The position numbers were made by a program, and so were the translations under genes. Shown here in pieces: positions 33,821 to 41,607 of a DNA stretch of 64,000 nt (position 1 is the first letter of the stretch; each line of letters starts with the position of its first letter). The notes beneath the pieces were generated by a model that was not told where the DNA came from, made no database searches, and saw only the letters and a program-made list of their open reading frames with translations. Source of the stretch: Methanosarcina barkeri 3 (GTDB lineage: Archaea; Halobacteriota; Methanosarcinia; Methanosarcinales; Methanosarcinaceae). The stretch covers positions 4,278,001 to 4,342,000 of the forward strand of contig NZ_CP009517.1 in assembly GCF_000970305.1 (NCBI RefSeq), written 5' to 3'.

Positions 33821-34609
33821 ATGGATTCATCACTACTGGATGTTCTCTTTCTTTCAGAAAAAAGGAAAAATCTACTTTTGCTGCTTCTGGACGGACCCAA
33901 GAACATCGAAGAAATCAAAAGTACACTTGATGTCCGCTCGAGCCCAATAATGACCCAGATAAAGATACTGATGAAGCAGGACCTTATTGTTGAGAATAAC
34001 AGACTCTACAAACTTTCCAGTATAGGAGAGATTCTAGTTCCGAAGATGAAGACAATCCTTGAGACATTTAACGTTTTTGATAAAAACCACGACTACTGGA
34101 TAAATCAGGATATGACATCAATCCCTCCTGAGTTTCTCGATGAAATAGGAAAGCTTGGAAACTATATTGAAGTAAACCCTGACCGAAACCACGTGTTTGA
34201 ATATCCAAAAGAAGTTGTAAAACATCTGTCCGAATCTGATAAAGTGAGAATTTCATCCTCCTTTTTCCTACCTATCTATCCGTCCCTGTGCATCGAGCTT
34301 GCCGCAAAGGGCACGGACATAACTCTGGTGTTTACAGAATATGTTTATGATAGAATGCTCAATGACTACAAAAAGGAACTTGAACATTTCCTGAACCTGA
34401 AACATACCAAACTCTATGTCTGCAATAATAACAATATGAAAATTGCTTCAAGTATAGTCACGGAAAAGTTCATGGCACTCTCTCTCTTCTGCAATAGCGG
34501 AATTTACTACAATCATAACCTGGTAAGTTTTGATGAAAGCGCACTCAAGTGGGGAAAAAACCTTTTCGATCACTACAAAGGTATAGCAAGACCTATAACC
34601 AGAGTGTAA
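33821..34609 (+). CDS. Msr-family winged-helix transcription regulator (FilR1 domain)
   Basis: 262 residues. SSLLDVLFLSEKRKNLLLLL and MTQIKILMKQDLIVENNR form the winged helix; the FilR1 domain ends SFDESALKWGKNLFDHYKG. It is the last gene of the methanol island. The ATG at 33821 follows GAGAGGGAATT. It shares the whole length with the gene at 32577 but is clearly diverged, so this is not a recent duplication. Likely DNA target: mtaCB or an accessory gene of the island (inference from the known Msr proteins). Confidence 0.88.
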   Translation: MDSSLLDVLFLSEKRKNLLLLLLDGPKNIEEIKSTLDVRSSPIMTQIKILMKQDLIVENNRLYKLSSIGEILVPKMKTILETFNVFDKNHDYWINQDMTSIPPEFLDEIGKLGNYIEVNPDRNHVFEYPKEVVKHLSESDKVRISSSFFLPIYPSLCIELAAKGTDITLVFTEYVYDRMLNDYKKELEHFLNLKHTKLYVCNNNNMKIASSIVTEKFMALSLFCNSGIYYNHNLVSFDESALKWGKNLFDHYKGIARPITRV

Positions 34610-35227
34610 AAAATCAAGACATTAATTATTTCCATATCACTTTACTATGGAACATGTTTTTATTTTGTTCTTCAATTCGTGTTTTTTAGCCTCATCAATA
34701 AAAGGACACGCCTCCAATAGTTTAACCAGATCAATTTTTACTCTGTATTCGCTAAAGCAGTTCAGCATTTATTCAGGCGTCGAACCTTCCGTTATAAAAA
34801 AGGACTTTTGTCCCCCCTTCCAACCGATAAGAAGTAACCTTTGAGCTTAAACTCGTCTACCTCATTTTCGGAAGACTTTACCCATAAACTTCATGTCCAG
34901 AATGCCAGGTACACAGATTATATCGAAAATAGATCTTACAAACTTCAGCAGTACCTTTCATTGAAAGGAAATTAACTGGCTGAGCAGGTCTGCTCTGTGC
35001 TCGTTACGGAACCAAACTAAAAGATCATTATTAAAGTTTCAACTCCCGATAAGCATAAAGGATAATTTATAATTAAGAATAGATACCCTTATGGAGAACA
35101 CTTTTTAGGAAGACTCCTCAAAAGCTATTGTCATTATCTTTCGCTTCACATTTGCATTCTCTGCAGAACATGTCCCTTGCCTAAATCTCTACCTAAAGCA
35201 GTATATTAAGACAAAAAGGAGAAGCAA
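34610..35227. other. Gene-free stretch with a possible coding remnant
   Basis: One frame from about 34860 to 35070 reads plausibly protein-like in pieces (HVQNARYTDYIENRSYKLQQ; then, after a TAA, LAEQVCSVLVTEPN; then, after a second TAA, KIIIKVSTPDKHKG) but is broken by two TAA codons. I do not recognise the parent family. A 65-codon frame at 34647-34844 has no ribosome site and is rejected. Nothing else seen. Confidence 0.35.
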
Positions 35228-35370
35228 CAAAGAGGAGAATTAGCAAAGAGGAGAATTAGCAAAGAGGAGAATTAGCAAAGAGGAGAATTAGCAAAGAGGA
35301 GAATTAGCAAAGAGGAGAATTAGCAAAGAGGAGAATTAGCAAAGAGGAGAATTAGCAAAGAGGAGAATCA
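35228..35370. repeat. Tandem repeat, 16-bp unit, nine copies
   Basis: Nine head-to-tail copies of CAAAGAGGAGAATTAG, the last one altered at its end. It lies 68 bp downstream of the 3' end of the minus-strand tRNA-Arg gene. Units are identical, pointing to recent expansion. Confidence 0.95.
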
Positions 35371-35437
35371 ACGAAAAAATCAACAAAAAATCAGCAAAAA
35401 GAAAAATCAGCAAAGAAAAAAATCAAAATGAATTTAC

Positions 35438-35508
35438 GTCCCGACTGAGACTTGAACTCAGGTCTAAGGCTCCGCAGGCCTCAAGGATATCCACTACCCT
35501 ATCGGGAC
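35438..35508 (-). tRNA. tRNA-Arg (anticodon GCG)
   Basis: Read on the minus strand it folds as a tRNA. Acceptor GTCCCGA pairs fully with TCGGGAC. The D arm is GGGT/ATCC. The anticodon stem is GAGGC/GCCTT (one G-T pair) with the 7-nt loop CTGCGGA, giving anticodon GCG (Arg, CGC/CGU). The variable loop is AGAC, and the T arm CTGAG/CTCAG encloses the loop TTCAAGT. No intron. CCA is not encoded. 71 nt. Confidence 0.94.
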
Positions 35509-35681
35509 ACAAGCGAGCAACACTGATAAGCACATTCAAGGATATAAACTTTATTCTTCAAGAGACGACCTAACCCCTAATTCTCAGATCTGAGCTCGGC
35601 CCGGAAGTTGAAGAAAAAATCCTACTTCTCCGACATCACTATCAATAAAGATTAAATGCAACAAGTTCGTTTTTATAATTT

Positions 35682-36866
35682 ATGTCAATGACTATAGGAC
35701 TTGCAGGAAAACCCAATGCGGGGAAATCCACTTTTTTCAAAGCTGCTACACTTGCAGACGTTGAAATTGCAAATTATCCTTTTACAACTATCAATGCTAA
35801 TCATGGAGTTACCTATGTTCGAGTTGAATGTCCCTGCAAAGAGAAGGAAAAGAGATGCGGAAAGTGTGTGGACGGAGTGAGGCTTGTTCCGATTGATATA
35901 ATTGACGTTGCCGGACTTGTCCCTGACGCATACAAAGGAAGGGGACTTGGAAATACTTTTCTGGATGAACTCAGGCAAGCTCAGGCAATTATTCATGTAG
36001 TAGATGCCTCAGGTGGGACTGACGCCGAGGGCAATCCTGTAGATATAGGAGATCATGACCCTCTTGAAGATGTAGCTTTCCTGAATAGGGAAATCACAAT
36101 GTGGCTTTATGGCATTCTGGAAAGAAACTGGGTCAAGCTTGCCAGAAAAATTCAGGCTGAAGGGCTCAAACTCGAAGTAGTAATTGCAGAACAGCTTGCT
36201 GGAGCAGGAATAAGAGAGTCCCATGTTAGTGCAGCTTTAACAGAAACAGGGCTTGCAAGACTTGACCACGTTAAATGGAGCGAAGAAGACATGATCCGGC
36301 TCTGCGACACAATGAGAGAAATCAGCAAACCTCTACTTCTCGCCGCAAATAAAGCTGATATCGCTTCAAGAGAAAACCTGGACAGGCTTAAAGACCTTGA
36401 TAGAATAGTAGTCCCTGTAAGTGCAGCAGCCGAGCTGGCACTTAAGTCTGCAGCAAAAAACGGGCTCATTAAGTACAGTCCGGGAGACAGAAAATTTGAA
36501 GTGCTTGACGGGGACCTTACAAAAGCCCAGAAAAAAGGGCTCGAAGCTATTTATAAAGTTATTGAGAGGCTTGGCAGTACAGGTGTCCAGGAGTGCATAA
36601 ACAGGACTGTCTTCGAACTTCTAGATCTTATTGTTGTATATCCTGTTGAAGATGAAGGAAAATGGTCTGATAAAGTTGGGAATATGCTTCCTGATGCCTA
36701 CCTTATGAAAAGAGGATCTACCTGCCATGACCTTGCTTACCAGATCCATACTGATATAGGAGACCGATTTTTATATGCAGTAGATGCAAGAACAAGGCTC
36801 AGGCTTGGGGAAAAGCATGAACTGAAAAATGGTGATGTAATCAAGATTGTATCCACTGCAAAGTAA
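35682..36866 (+). CDS. YchF/Obg-related GTP/ATP-binding protein
   Basis: 394 residues, cytoplasmic P-loop protein of the YchF/OLA1 branch of the Obg family, involved in ribosome- or translation-linked control. Walker A GKPNAGKST (9-17), the switch DVAGLVPDAYKGRGLGN and the base-specificity AANKADI are clear. A Cys cluster CPCKEKEKRCGKC (about 51-63) is inserted early, probably a zinc site typical of the archaeal type. The C-terminus (~310-394, GSTCHDLAYQIHTDIGDRF) is a TGS domain. The start may be either of the two ATGs (35682, 35688); neither has a strong ribosome site, so a leaderless transcript is possible. It is divergent from the tRNA gene. Confidence 0.9.
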   Translation: MSMTIGLAGKPNAGKSTFFKAATLADVEIANYPFTTINANHGVTYVRVECPCKEKEKRCGKCVDGVRLVPIDIIDVAGLVPDAYKGRGLGNTFLDELRQAQAIIHVVDASGGTDAEGNPVDIGDHDPLEDVAFLNREITMWLYGILERNWVKLARKIQAEGLKLEVVIAEQLAGAGIRESHVSAALTETGLARLDHVKWSEEDMIRLCDTMREISKPLLLAANKADIASRENLDRLKDLDRIVVPVSAAAELALKSAAKNGLIKYSPGDRKFEVLDGDLTKAQKKGLEAIYKVIERLGSTGVQECINRTVFELLDLIVVYPVEDEGKWSDKVGNMLPDAYLMKRGSTCHDLAYQIHTDIGDRFLYAVDARTRLRLGEKHELKNGDVIKIVSTAK

Positions 36867-37015
36867 ACAACAAAATAATAACTTGATAAACCGAAAATGT
36901 TGTTATCCGAACAGGTAAATCGGAGCAGTTCTGGAAAGGACTGTGAAGTTAAAATGAAAAATAGAAAAGATGAAATAGTGGATTGCTTTAGCTTGTCAGG
37001 GAGGATATTTTCCAG

Positions 37016-37690
37016 ATGGATCTACGTTCTTTTGCATATCCGGTTTATGAGAGGTACCTGACCTGGCAAATAGCCAGGGAATTTTCAAATCTTCCCGGAC
37101 ATGTAGCAATCATACTCAAAGAAACTGACCTTTTTGACCCTGAAGGAATAGAGAGGCTCATATCTACACTTAGTATTTTTAGAAAATTCGGGGTTCAAAT
37201 CGTGAGCATCTATGTTGACATCCTGAAAACTGATCCGGCTTTGAAAGCCGAAGTCGCATCAACGCTCAAAGCACAGCTGGAAAAGAGCTTTTCTAGCCTT
37301 CCTGCTGGCGCAGGTTATAGAATTTATGGAGCTGACGGAGAGGTAAATAGCACTGCTCCTGGAAAGGACTTTTTTGTTTATGTATCATTGGGATTTGGAG
37401 GAAGAGATGAAATTATGAGGGCTGTACTGACGATCCTTTCCAAAGTTGAAACAGGAACTGTCAAGCCTGAAGAGGTGGATGAAAAAATGCTCGAATCTCA
37501 TCTCCTTGTCAACCACGAACCTGATATCATGATTCGTTCTGGAGGGCAGAATCTTTCGGATTTTCTGGTTTGGCAGTCAGTTTATTCGGAACTTTATTTT
37601 ACAGATGTTAACTGGAAAGATGTACGAAAGGTCGACCTGTTGAGAGCTATGAGGGACTTTCAGAAAAGAAAGAGAAGATACGGAAGGTGA
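37016..37690 (+). CDS. cis-Prenyltransferase (UppS/Rer2) homologue without the catalytic DGNR motif
   Basis: 224 residues. The C-terminal half has the family motifs DIMIRSGGQNLSDFLVWQ and SELYFTDVNW. The N-terminal half keeps HVAIIL, but the next positions read KETDLFDPEG where active enzymes have MDGNRRWA, so the catalytic Asp and the Arg/Asn that bind the diphosphate are absent. This resembles the non-catalytic NgBR/Nus1 partner of eukaryotic cis-prenyltransferases. It may therefore be a partner subunit of a separate active enzyme for dolichol-type lipid carriers. The ribosome site GGGAGGATA precedes the ATG. The next gene (37736) follows closely. Confidence 0.82.
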   Translation: MDLRSFAYPVYERYLTWQIAREFSNLPGHVAIILKETDLFDPEGIERLISTLSIFRKFGVQIVSIYVDILKTDPALKAEVASTLKAQLEKSFSSLPAGAGYRIYGADGEVNSTAPGKDFFVYVSLGFGGRDEIMRAVLTILSKVETGTVKPEEVDEKMLESHLLVNHEPDIMIRSGGQNLSDFLVWQSVYSELYFTDVNWKDVRKVDLLRAMRDFQKRKRRYGR

Positions 37691-37735
37691 GTTGAGCTGG
37701 AATCCGGACAAAAGCGCGAAAATCTTCGCTATGCA

Positions 37736-38230
37736 GTGATTGTATGCCCAAAATGCCGACAGCATGCCCAGATAATAGAAACTGGAAAAAAAACACTAAA
37801 ATGCCAGAATTGCGGTGCTCTCCTGCAAACCCGAAAATTGAGAGTATTTCACTTCTCCGAAGATCTTGAAGATTCAGTGCTTTTTCGAACTCGTCTGCAA
37901 GCTGAAATATCAGGAAAAGGCAGAAAAGACTTTTCACTGGATTTTTCCTCCACCGAGTCTGAACCTTTAACCCCTGAAGTTAAAACTCCCGTAAAAGAAC
38001 TTAAAGTTTCAGAAAAAAATCCTTCCAGATTCCTTCCTGCAACAAAAGACCCAAAATTAATTCTTCTCAAAATTTTAAAAACTACAGGTGGGAAAATAGA
38101 AAAAGAAGAACTTCAACAGAAAGCCTTTGAAAAAGGAATAACTCAAGAGAAATTTGAAACAATTCTCAAAAACCTCCTGGAAACAGGAGAACTTTACTCT
38201 CCTCAACCAGGAATTATAAAAATTGTATGA
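37736..38230 (+). CDS. Archaeal zinc-ribbon / winged-helix protein (DUF5817-like)
   Basis: 164 residues. CPKCRQHAQIIETGKKTLKC and QNCGAL form a CxxC...CxxC zinc ribbon at residues 4-27. A charged linker follows, and residues ~105-160 (DPKLILLKILKTTGG, then GITQEKFETILKNLLETGEL) look like a winged helix. The only start in the frame after the upstream TGA is the GTG at 37736. The preceding codons (NLRYAVIVCPKC) look coding too, so the true start may be a rarer codon further up. It follows the prenyltransferase-like gene by 45 bp and is probably in one operon with it. Nucleic-acid binding is likely; function unknown. Confidence 0.7.
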   Translation: MIVCPKCRQHAQIIETGKKTLKCQNCGALLQTRKLRVFHFSEDLEDSVLFRTRLQAEISGKGRKDFSLDFSSTESEPLTPEVKTPVKELKVSEKNPSRFLPATKDPKLILLKILKTTGGKIEKEELQQKAFEKGITQEKFETILKNLLETGELYSPQPGIIKIV

Positions 38231-38674
38231 AATATCAATAATTTCAACACAAACCCCACACAAACTAATAACTAACCCAGAACTCGACAACCAGATCGAA
38301 CAGGGAAGATCCAATTCAAACGGAACAGCCACTGAAAACACGTAAATTAGCAACTTTTAAAATTAGTCCATCTGAGTGAACCAAAAACATTCTATATCGA
38401 AATTAGTTCTCCTTAACAAACTGAAAAATAATCTTTCTTACCCATTATTCAGTCCTCTTGAGCGAAGCGAAAGAGGCAACATGCTCCCGAAGCGCAATTT
38501 AGGAGATAAAATATATTAACTACAAAAAGATTTACTATAATTGAATATAAAAAAGAAAAGAATCTATTTCAGGCAAGCTAAAAGATATAGTGTTTGCTCG
38601 AAAATGTTTGAAGAGTATAGAATTTTGTCATGATTGCAGATAATGTTTTATCATAAAGTATAACGGTGTTAAAC
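38231..38674. other. Gene-free stretch before nrpR
   Basis: About 440 bp, A+T-rich. One hairpin with arms CCTCTT (38454-38459) and AAGAGG (38471-38476) around GAGCGAAGCGA is seen. No clear NrpR-type operator (spaced GGTA/TACC or GGAA/TTCC dyad) was found by eye. No gene. Confidence 0.45.
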
Positions 38675-39646
38675 ATGATGGATCCGCAAATTGAGCGAAA
38701 ACTCATTGAAATTATGAGGGTGATTCACGAAAGTGACAAGCCTATAGGTGCCCGGGCAATAGCTGATGAACTTAATAACCGGGGCTATGATATAGGAGAG
38801 CGGGCTGTCCGCTACCATCTAAGGATCCTGGACGAGAGAGGGTTCACAAGCAAGCACGGGTATGCAGGACGTACACTTACCGAGCTTGGAGAAAGGGAGA
38901 TGAATGAAGCCCTCATAGCAGATCGCTTTGGTTTTGTAATATCCCGAATAGAAGAGATGGCTTTCAGGACCTCATATAACCCCGAGACCAACGAAGGAGT
39001 AGTGCCTGTAAATATTTCATACTTTGATAAGGATGATTTGGAAACTGTTATTGAAATTGTTTCATACACTGCACACGAAGGATATATGATAAGCCCAAGA
39101 GTGAGAATAATCGAAGAAGATGAAGAGCTGTTTTCCCTGCCTCCCGGAAAAATCGGAATAGCTACGGTCTGCAGCGTTGCTTTTGACGGGCTCCTTCTCA
39201 AAGCGGGCATCCCTGTAGAACCTGCCTACGGTGGGATTCTTCAAATCGAAAATCGAAAACCTGCACGGTTTTCAGATTTGATTTCCTACAGTGGAACCTC
39301 AATTGATCCCATACAGATTTTCATGAGCAGAAGAACCACTTCTGTCCTCGACGTACTTGAAAAGGGAGAAGGCAAAATCCTTGCCAATATTCGGCAGATC
39401 AATTTATCAGCTTACGAAAGAGCCAGAGAAATTATGGAAAAGGTAGAAAAAGTTGGCCTTGCAGGTTATTTTCCTCCGGGAGAAGTAGGTGAAACCCTAC
39501 TTGGAGCGCCTATCGAAACCGGGAAGTTCGGGATTGCAATCGTAGGAGGCATTAACGGCATCTGTGCCCTTGAAGAAACCGGAATTAAAATCAAGACGAA
39601 TCCTGTTTCTACTGTTATGGAATATAAAACCATGACAGAAATCTGA
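38675..39646 (+). CDS. nrpR: Nitrogen-regulation repressor NrpR (NrpRI type)
   Basis: 323 residues. The N-terminal winged helix (about 5-75: RKLIEIMRVIHESDKPIGAR, then AVRYHLRILDERGF) binds DNA. One NRD/DUF128 effector domain (about 90-320: PVNISYFDK, GKIGIATVCSV, AYGGILQIENR, GETLLGAPIETGKFGIAIVGG) senses 2-oxoglutarate. Methanosarcina splits NrpR into NrpRI (winged helix plus one NRD) and NrpRII (NRD only); this is NrpRI. It represses nitrogen-fixation and glutamine-synthetase genes when nitrogen is ample. I take the ATG at 38675, with GGTG 6 bp upstream; the GTG at 38666 and the ATG at 38678 are alternatives. An MBL hydrolase gene follows 9 bp later. Confidence 0.92.
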   Translation: MMDPQIERKLIEIMRVIHESDKPIGARAIADELNNRGYDIGERAVRYHLRILDERGFTSKHGYAGRTLTELGEREMNEALIADRFGFVISRIEEMAFRTSYNPETNEGVVPVNISYFDKDDLETVIEIVSYTAHEGYMISPRVRIIEEDEELFSLPPGKIGIATVCSVAFDGLLLKAGIPVEPAYGGILQIENRKPARFSDLISYSGTSIDPIQIFMSRRTTSVLDVLEKGEGKILANIRQINLSAYERAREIMEKVEKVGLAGYFPPGEVGETLLGAPIETGKFGIAIVGGINGICALEETGIKIKTNPVSTVMEYKTMTEI

Positions 39647-39655
39647 GGAAACCCG

Positions 39656-40318
39656 ATGTTCAGGCTTACTGTTATCTATGACAACAAAACCGGTCAGGGC
39701 TTTACAGGAAGCTGGGGTTTTTCAGCTCTCATTGAAACTAGTCATGAAACCCTTCTTTTTGACACCGGGTGGGATGGACTTCTCCTCCTTAGACATATGA
39801 AGAGGCTCAATATTGACCCAGAAGGTGTCGGAAAACTGATTCTCTCTCACCAGCACTGGGACCATATCGGAGGTCTTCCTGAGGTTCTTCAGGCAAATCG
39901 TGGGCTTGAAGTCTATGTTCCTGCTTCTTTTTCGGAGAATCTTAAAAGAGAAATTGAGAAAAGAGCGATTCTTACCGAAATAAAAGAGTCTGTAGAAATC
40001 TCTCATGGTATCAGGAGTACAGGAGAACTCGGAGACAAAATAAAGGAGCAGGCGCTTATTCTGAATACGGGAAACGGATCTTACGTACTTACAGGCTGCG
40101 CTCACCCCGGAATTTCCACAATCCTGGATACTGCCAGTCAGTACGGAAAAGTAAAGGGAATTTTAGGAGGGCTTCACGATAACGAGGAGTTTGAAAGGCT
40201 GAGAGGGATGGAACTCATAGCAGCAGGGCATTGTACTGCTCATAGAGAAAAAATAAAAGAAATTTTTCCGGCGAGTTTTGTAGAAATTGAAGTCGGTCTG
40301 CGCATTGATCTGGAATAA
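39656..40318 (+). CDS. Metallo-beta-lactamase-fold hydrolase (COG1237, dihydropterin-type)
   Basis: 220 residues, cytoplasmic MBL-fold protein. Metal ligands: SHQHWDHIGG (HxHxDH, about 61-70), the later His in LTGCAHPGI (about 149-157), GGLHDN and GHCTAH. It resembles the archaeal family annotated as 7,8-dihydropterin-6-methyl-4-(beta-D-ribofuranosyl)aminobenzene 5'-phosphate synthase, a pterin step in methanopterin synthesis. The annotation of this family is broad, so the substrate is open. The ribosome site TGAGGAAA overlaps the nrpR stop, and the ATG lies 9 bp past it: clearly one operon with nrpR. Confidence 0.85.
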   Translation: MFRLTVIYDNKTGQGFTGSWGFSALIETSHETLLFDTGWDGLLLLRHMKRLNIDPEGVGKLILSHQHWDHIGGLPEVLQANRGLEVYVPASFSENLKREIEKRAILTEIKESVEISHGIRSTGELGDKIKEQALILNTGNGSYVLTGCAHPGISTILDTASQYGKVKGILGGLHDNEEFERLRGMELIAAGHCTAHREKIKEIFPASFVEIEVGLRIDLE

Positions 40319-40450
40319 ATTGAAAGACTCTAAAGAATCAAGAGCTCCTGTTTTAGAAATTTTACTTTATATTCCTGTATCTTAAGTTCATTTAATTAAT
40401 TTCTGGGTTTTAACTCTTTAATTTTAAAAATTACAGGAAATTTACAGAAA

Positions 40451-40637
40451 GTTTACAGAAAGATTATAGAAAGTTTACAGAAAGATTATAGAAAGTTTAC
40501 AGAAAGATTATAGAAAGTTTACAGAAAGATTATAGAAAGTTTACAGAAAGATTATAGAAAGTTTACAGAAAGATTATAGAAAGTTTACAGAAAGATTATA
40601 GAAAGTTTACAGAAAGATTATAGAAAGTTTACAGAAA
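40451..40637. repeat. Tandem repeat, 22-bp unit, eight full copies
   Basis: Eight identical copies of a 22-bp unit beginning GTTTACAGAAAGATTATAGA plus a partial ninth, with related half units just before (from 40431). It lies in the 540-bp spacer before sufC; the remaining spacer shows no gene. No spacers between units, hence not CRISPR. Confidence 0.95.
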
Positions 40638-40857
40638 TTAGTAAAGAATCTATAGTTAGAAATAGAATGTCCTATAAAAAGAATGTAGTATTTGGTGGGA
40701 AATAACGGAAGGTGGGAAAAGACGCTAAAATTGTCCGGCTCTTGATGTTTTTCCAGCCATCTAAAGTGAACTTTGAACAAATTTATTTCAAGCATTATTT
40801 TTTCAAACGGACAAAAAGTAGAGGGGAATCGTATTAAAAGTGAGATAAAGGGAGAAA

Positions 40858-41607
40858 ATGTCAATGCTAAAAATAGAAGATCTGACTGTAGAGGTAAACG
40901 GAAAACTTTTGCTTCATGACGTTAACCTCGAAGTCAAAAAAGGATATACTAATGTGCTTTTTGGGCCAAACGGAGCCGGAAAGTCAGCTCTGATGAGAAC
41001 AATCATGGGTTTCAGTGAGTACAGAGTTGTGAAAGGTAGAATTCTGTTTAACGGGACAGATATTACCGGGCTGCCAGTAGATGAACGAGCCAGACTCGGA
41101 CTTGGAATTATGATGCAACGCCCTCCAGATATGTCCGGAATTAAACTGAAGGACCTTGTAAAGGTACTATCGAAAGAAACTAAAGATCCAGAGACTCTTG
41201 CCAAGAATCTAGATATGAAACGCTTTATGGACAGGGATGTGAATGTGGGCTTTTCGGGAGGAGAAATTAAACGTTCAGAACTTCTGCAGCTTGCAGCCCA
41301 AAATCCGAGCCTTTACCTACTTGACGAACCTGAATCAGGAGTGGACCTCGTAAGCATAGAACAGGTAGGAATGACAATTAAGGGACTGCTTGAAGAAGGG
41401 CTGAGTTGCCCTGGCGAGAGTTGCGAGAAAGGTAAATCTGCCCTCATAATCACCCACACAGGCCAGATTCTTGATTATGTAAACGCAGATAGGGGATACA
41501 TCCTTTGCAATGGAACGGTTATGTGTTCAGGAAACCCCCTGAAGATGCTGGAAGAAATAAAGAGTAGAGGGTATGAGGAGTGTATAAAATGCAGACTGAT
41601 GAAGTGA
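40858..41607 (+). CDS. sufC: Fe-S cluster assembly ATPase SufC
   Basis: 249 residues, ABC-type ATPase of the SUF Fe-S assembly machine, cytoplasmic. Walker A FGPNGAGKSA (about 36-45), signature FSGGEIKRSE (about 129-138, the SufC-type variant of the ABC signature) and Walker B LYLLDEPESGVD are intact. The late histidine is in LIITHTGQILDY. Archaea often have only sufC-sufB, which build the minimal scaffold; that is the case here. The ATG at 40858 starts MSMLKIEDL; a second ATG is at 40864. The partner gene starts inside its last codons. Methanogens depend heavily on Fe-S proteins, so this is a housekeeping pair. Confidence 0.95.
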   Translation: MSMLKIEDLTVEVNGKLLLHDVNLEVKKGYTNVLFGPNGAGKSALMRTIMGFSEYRVVKGRILFNGTDITGLPVDERARLGLGIMMQRPPDMSGIKLKDLVKVLSKETKDPETLAKNLDMKRFMDRDVNVGFSGGEIKRSELLQLAAQNPSLYLLDEPESGVDLVSIEQVGMTIKGLLEEGLSCPGESCEKGKSALIITHTGQILDYVNADRGYILCNGTVMCSGNPLKMLEEIKSRGYEECIKCRLMK

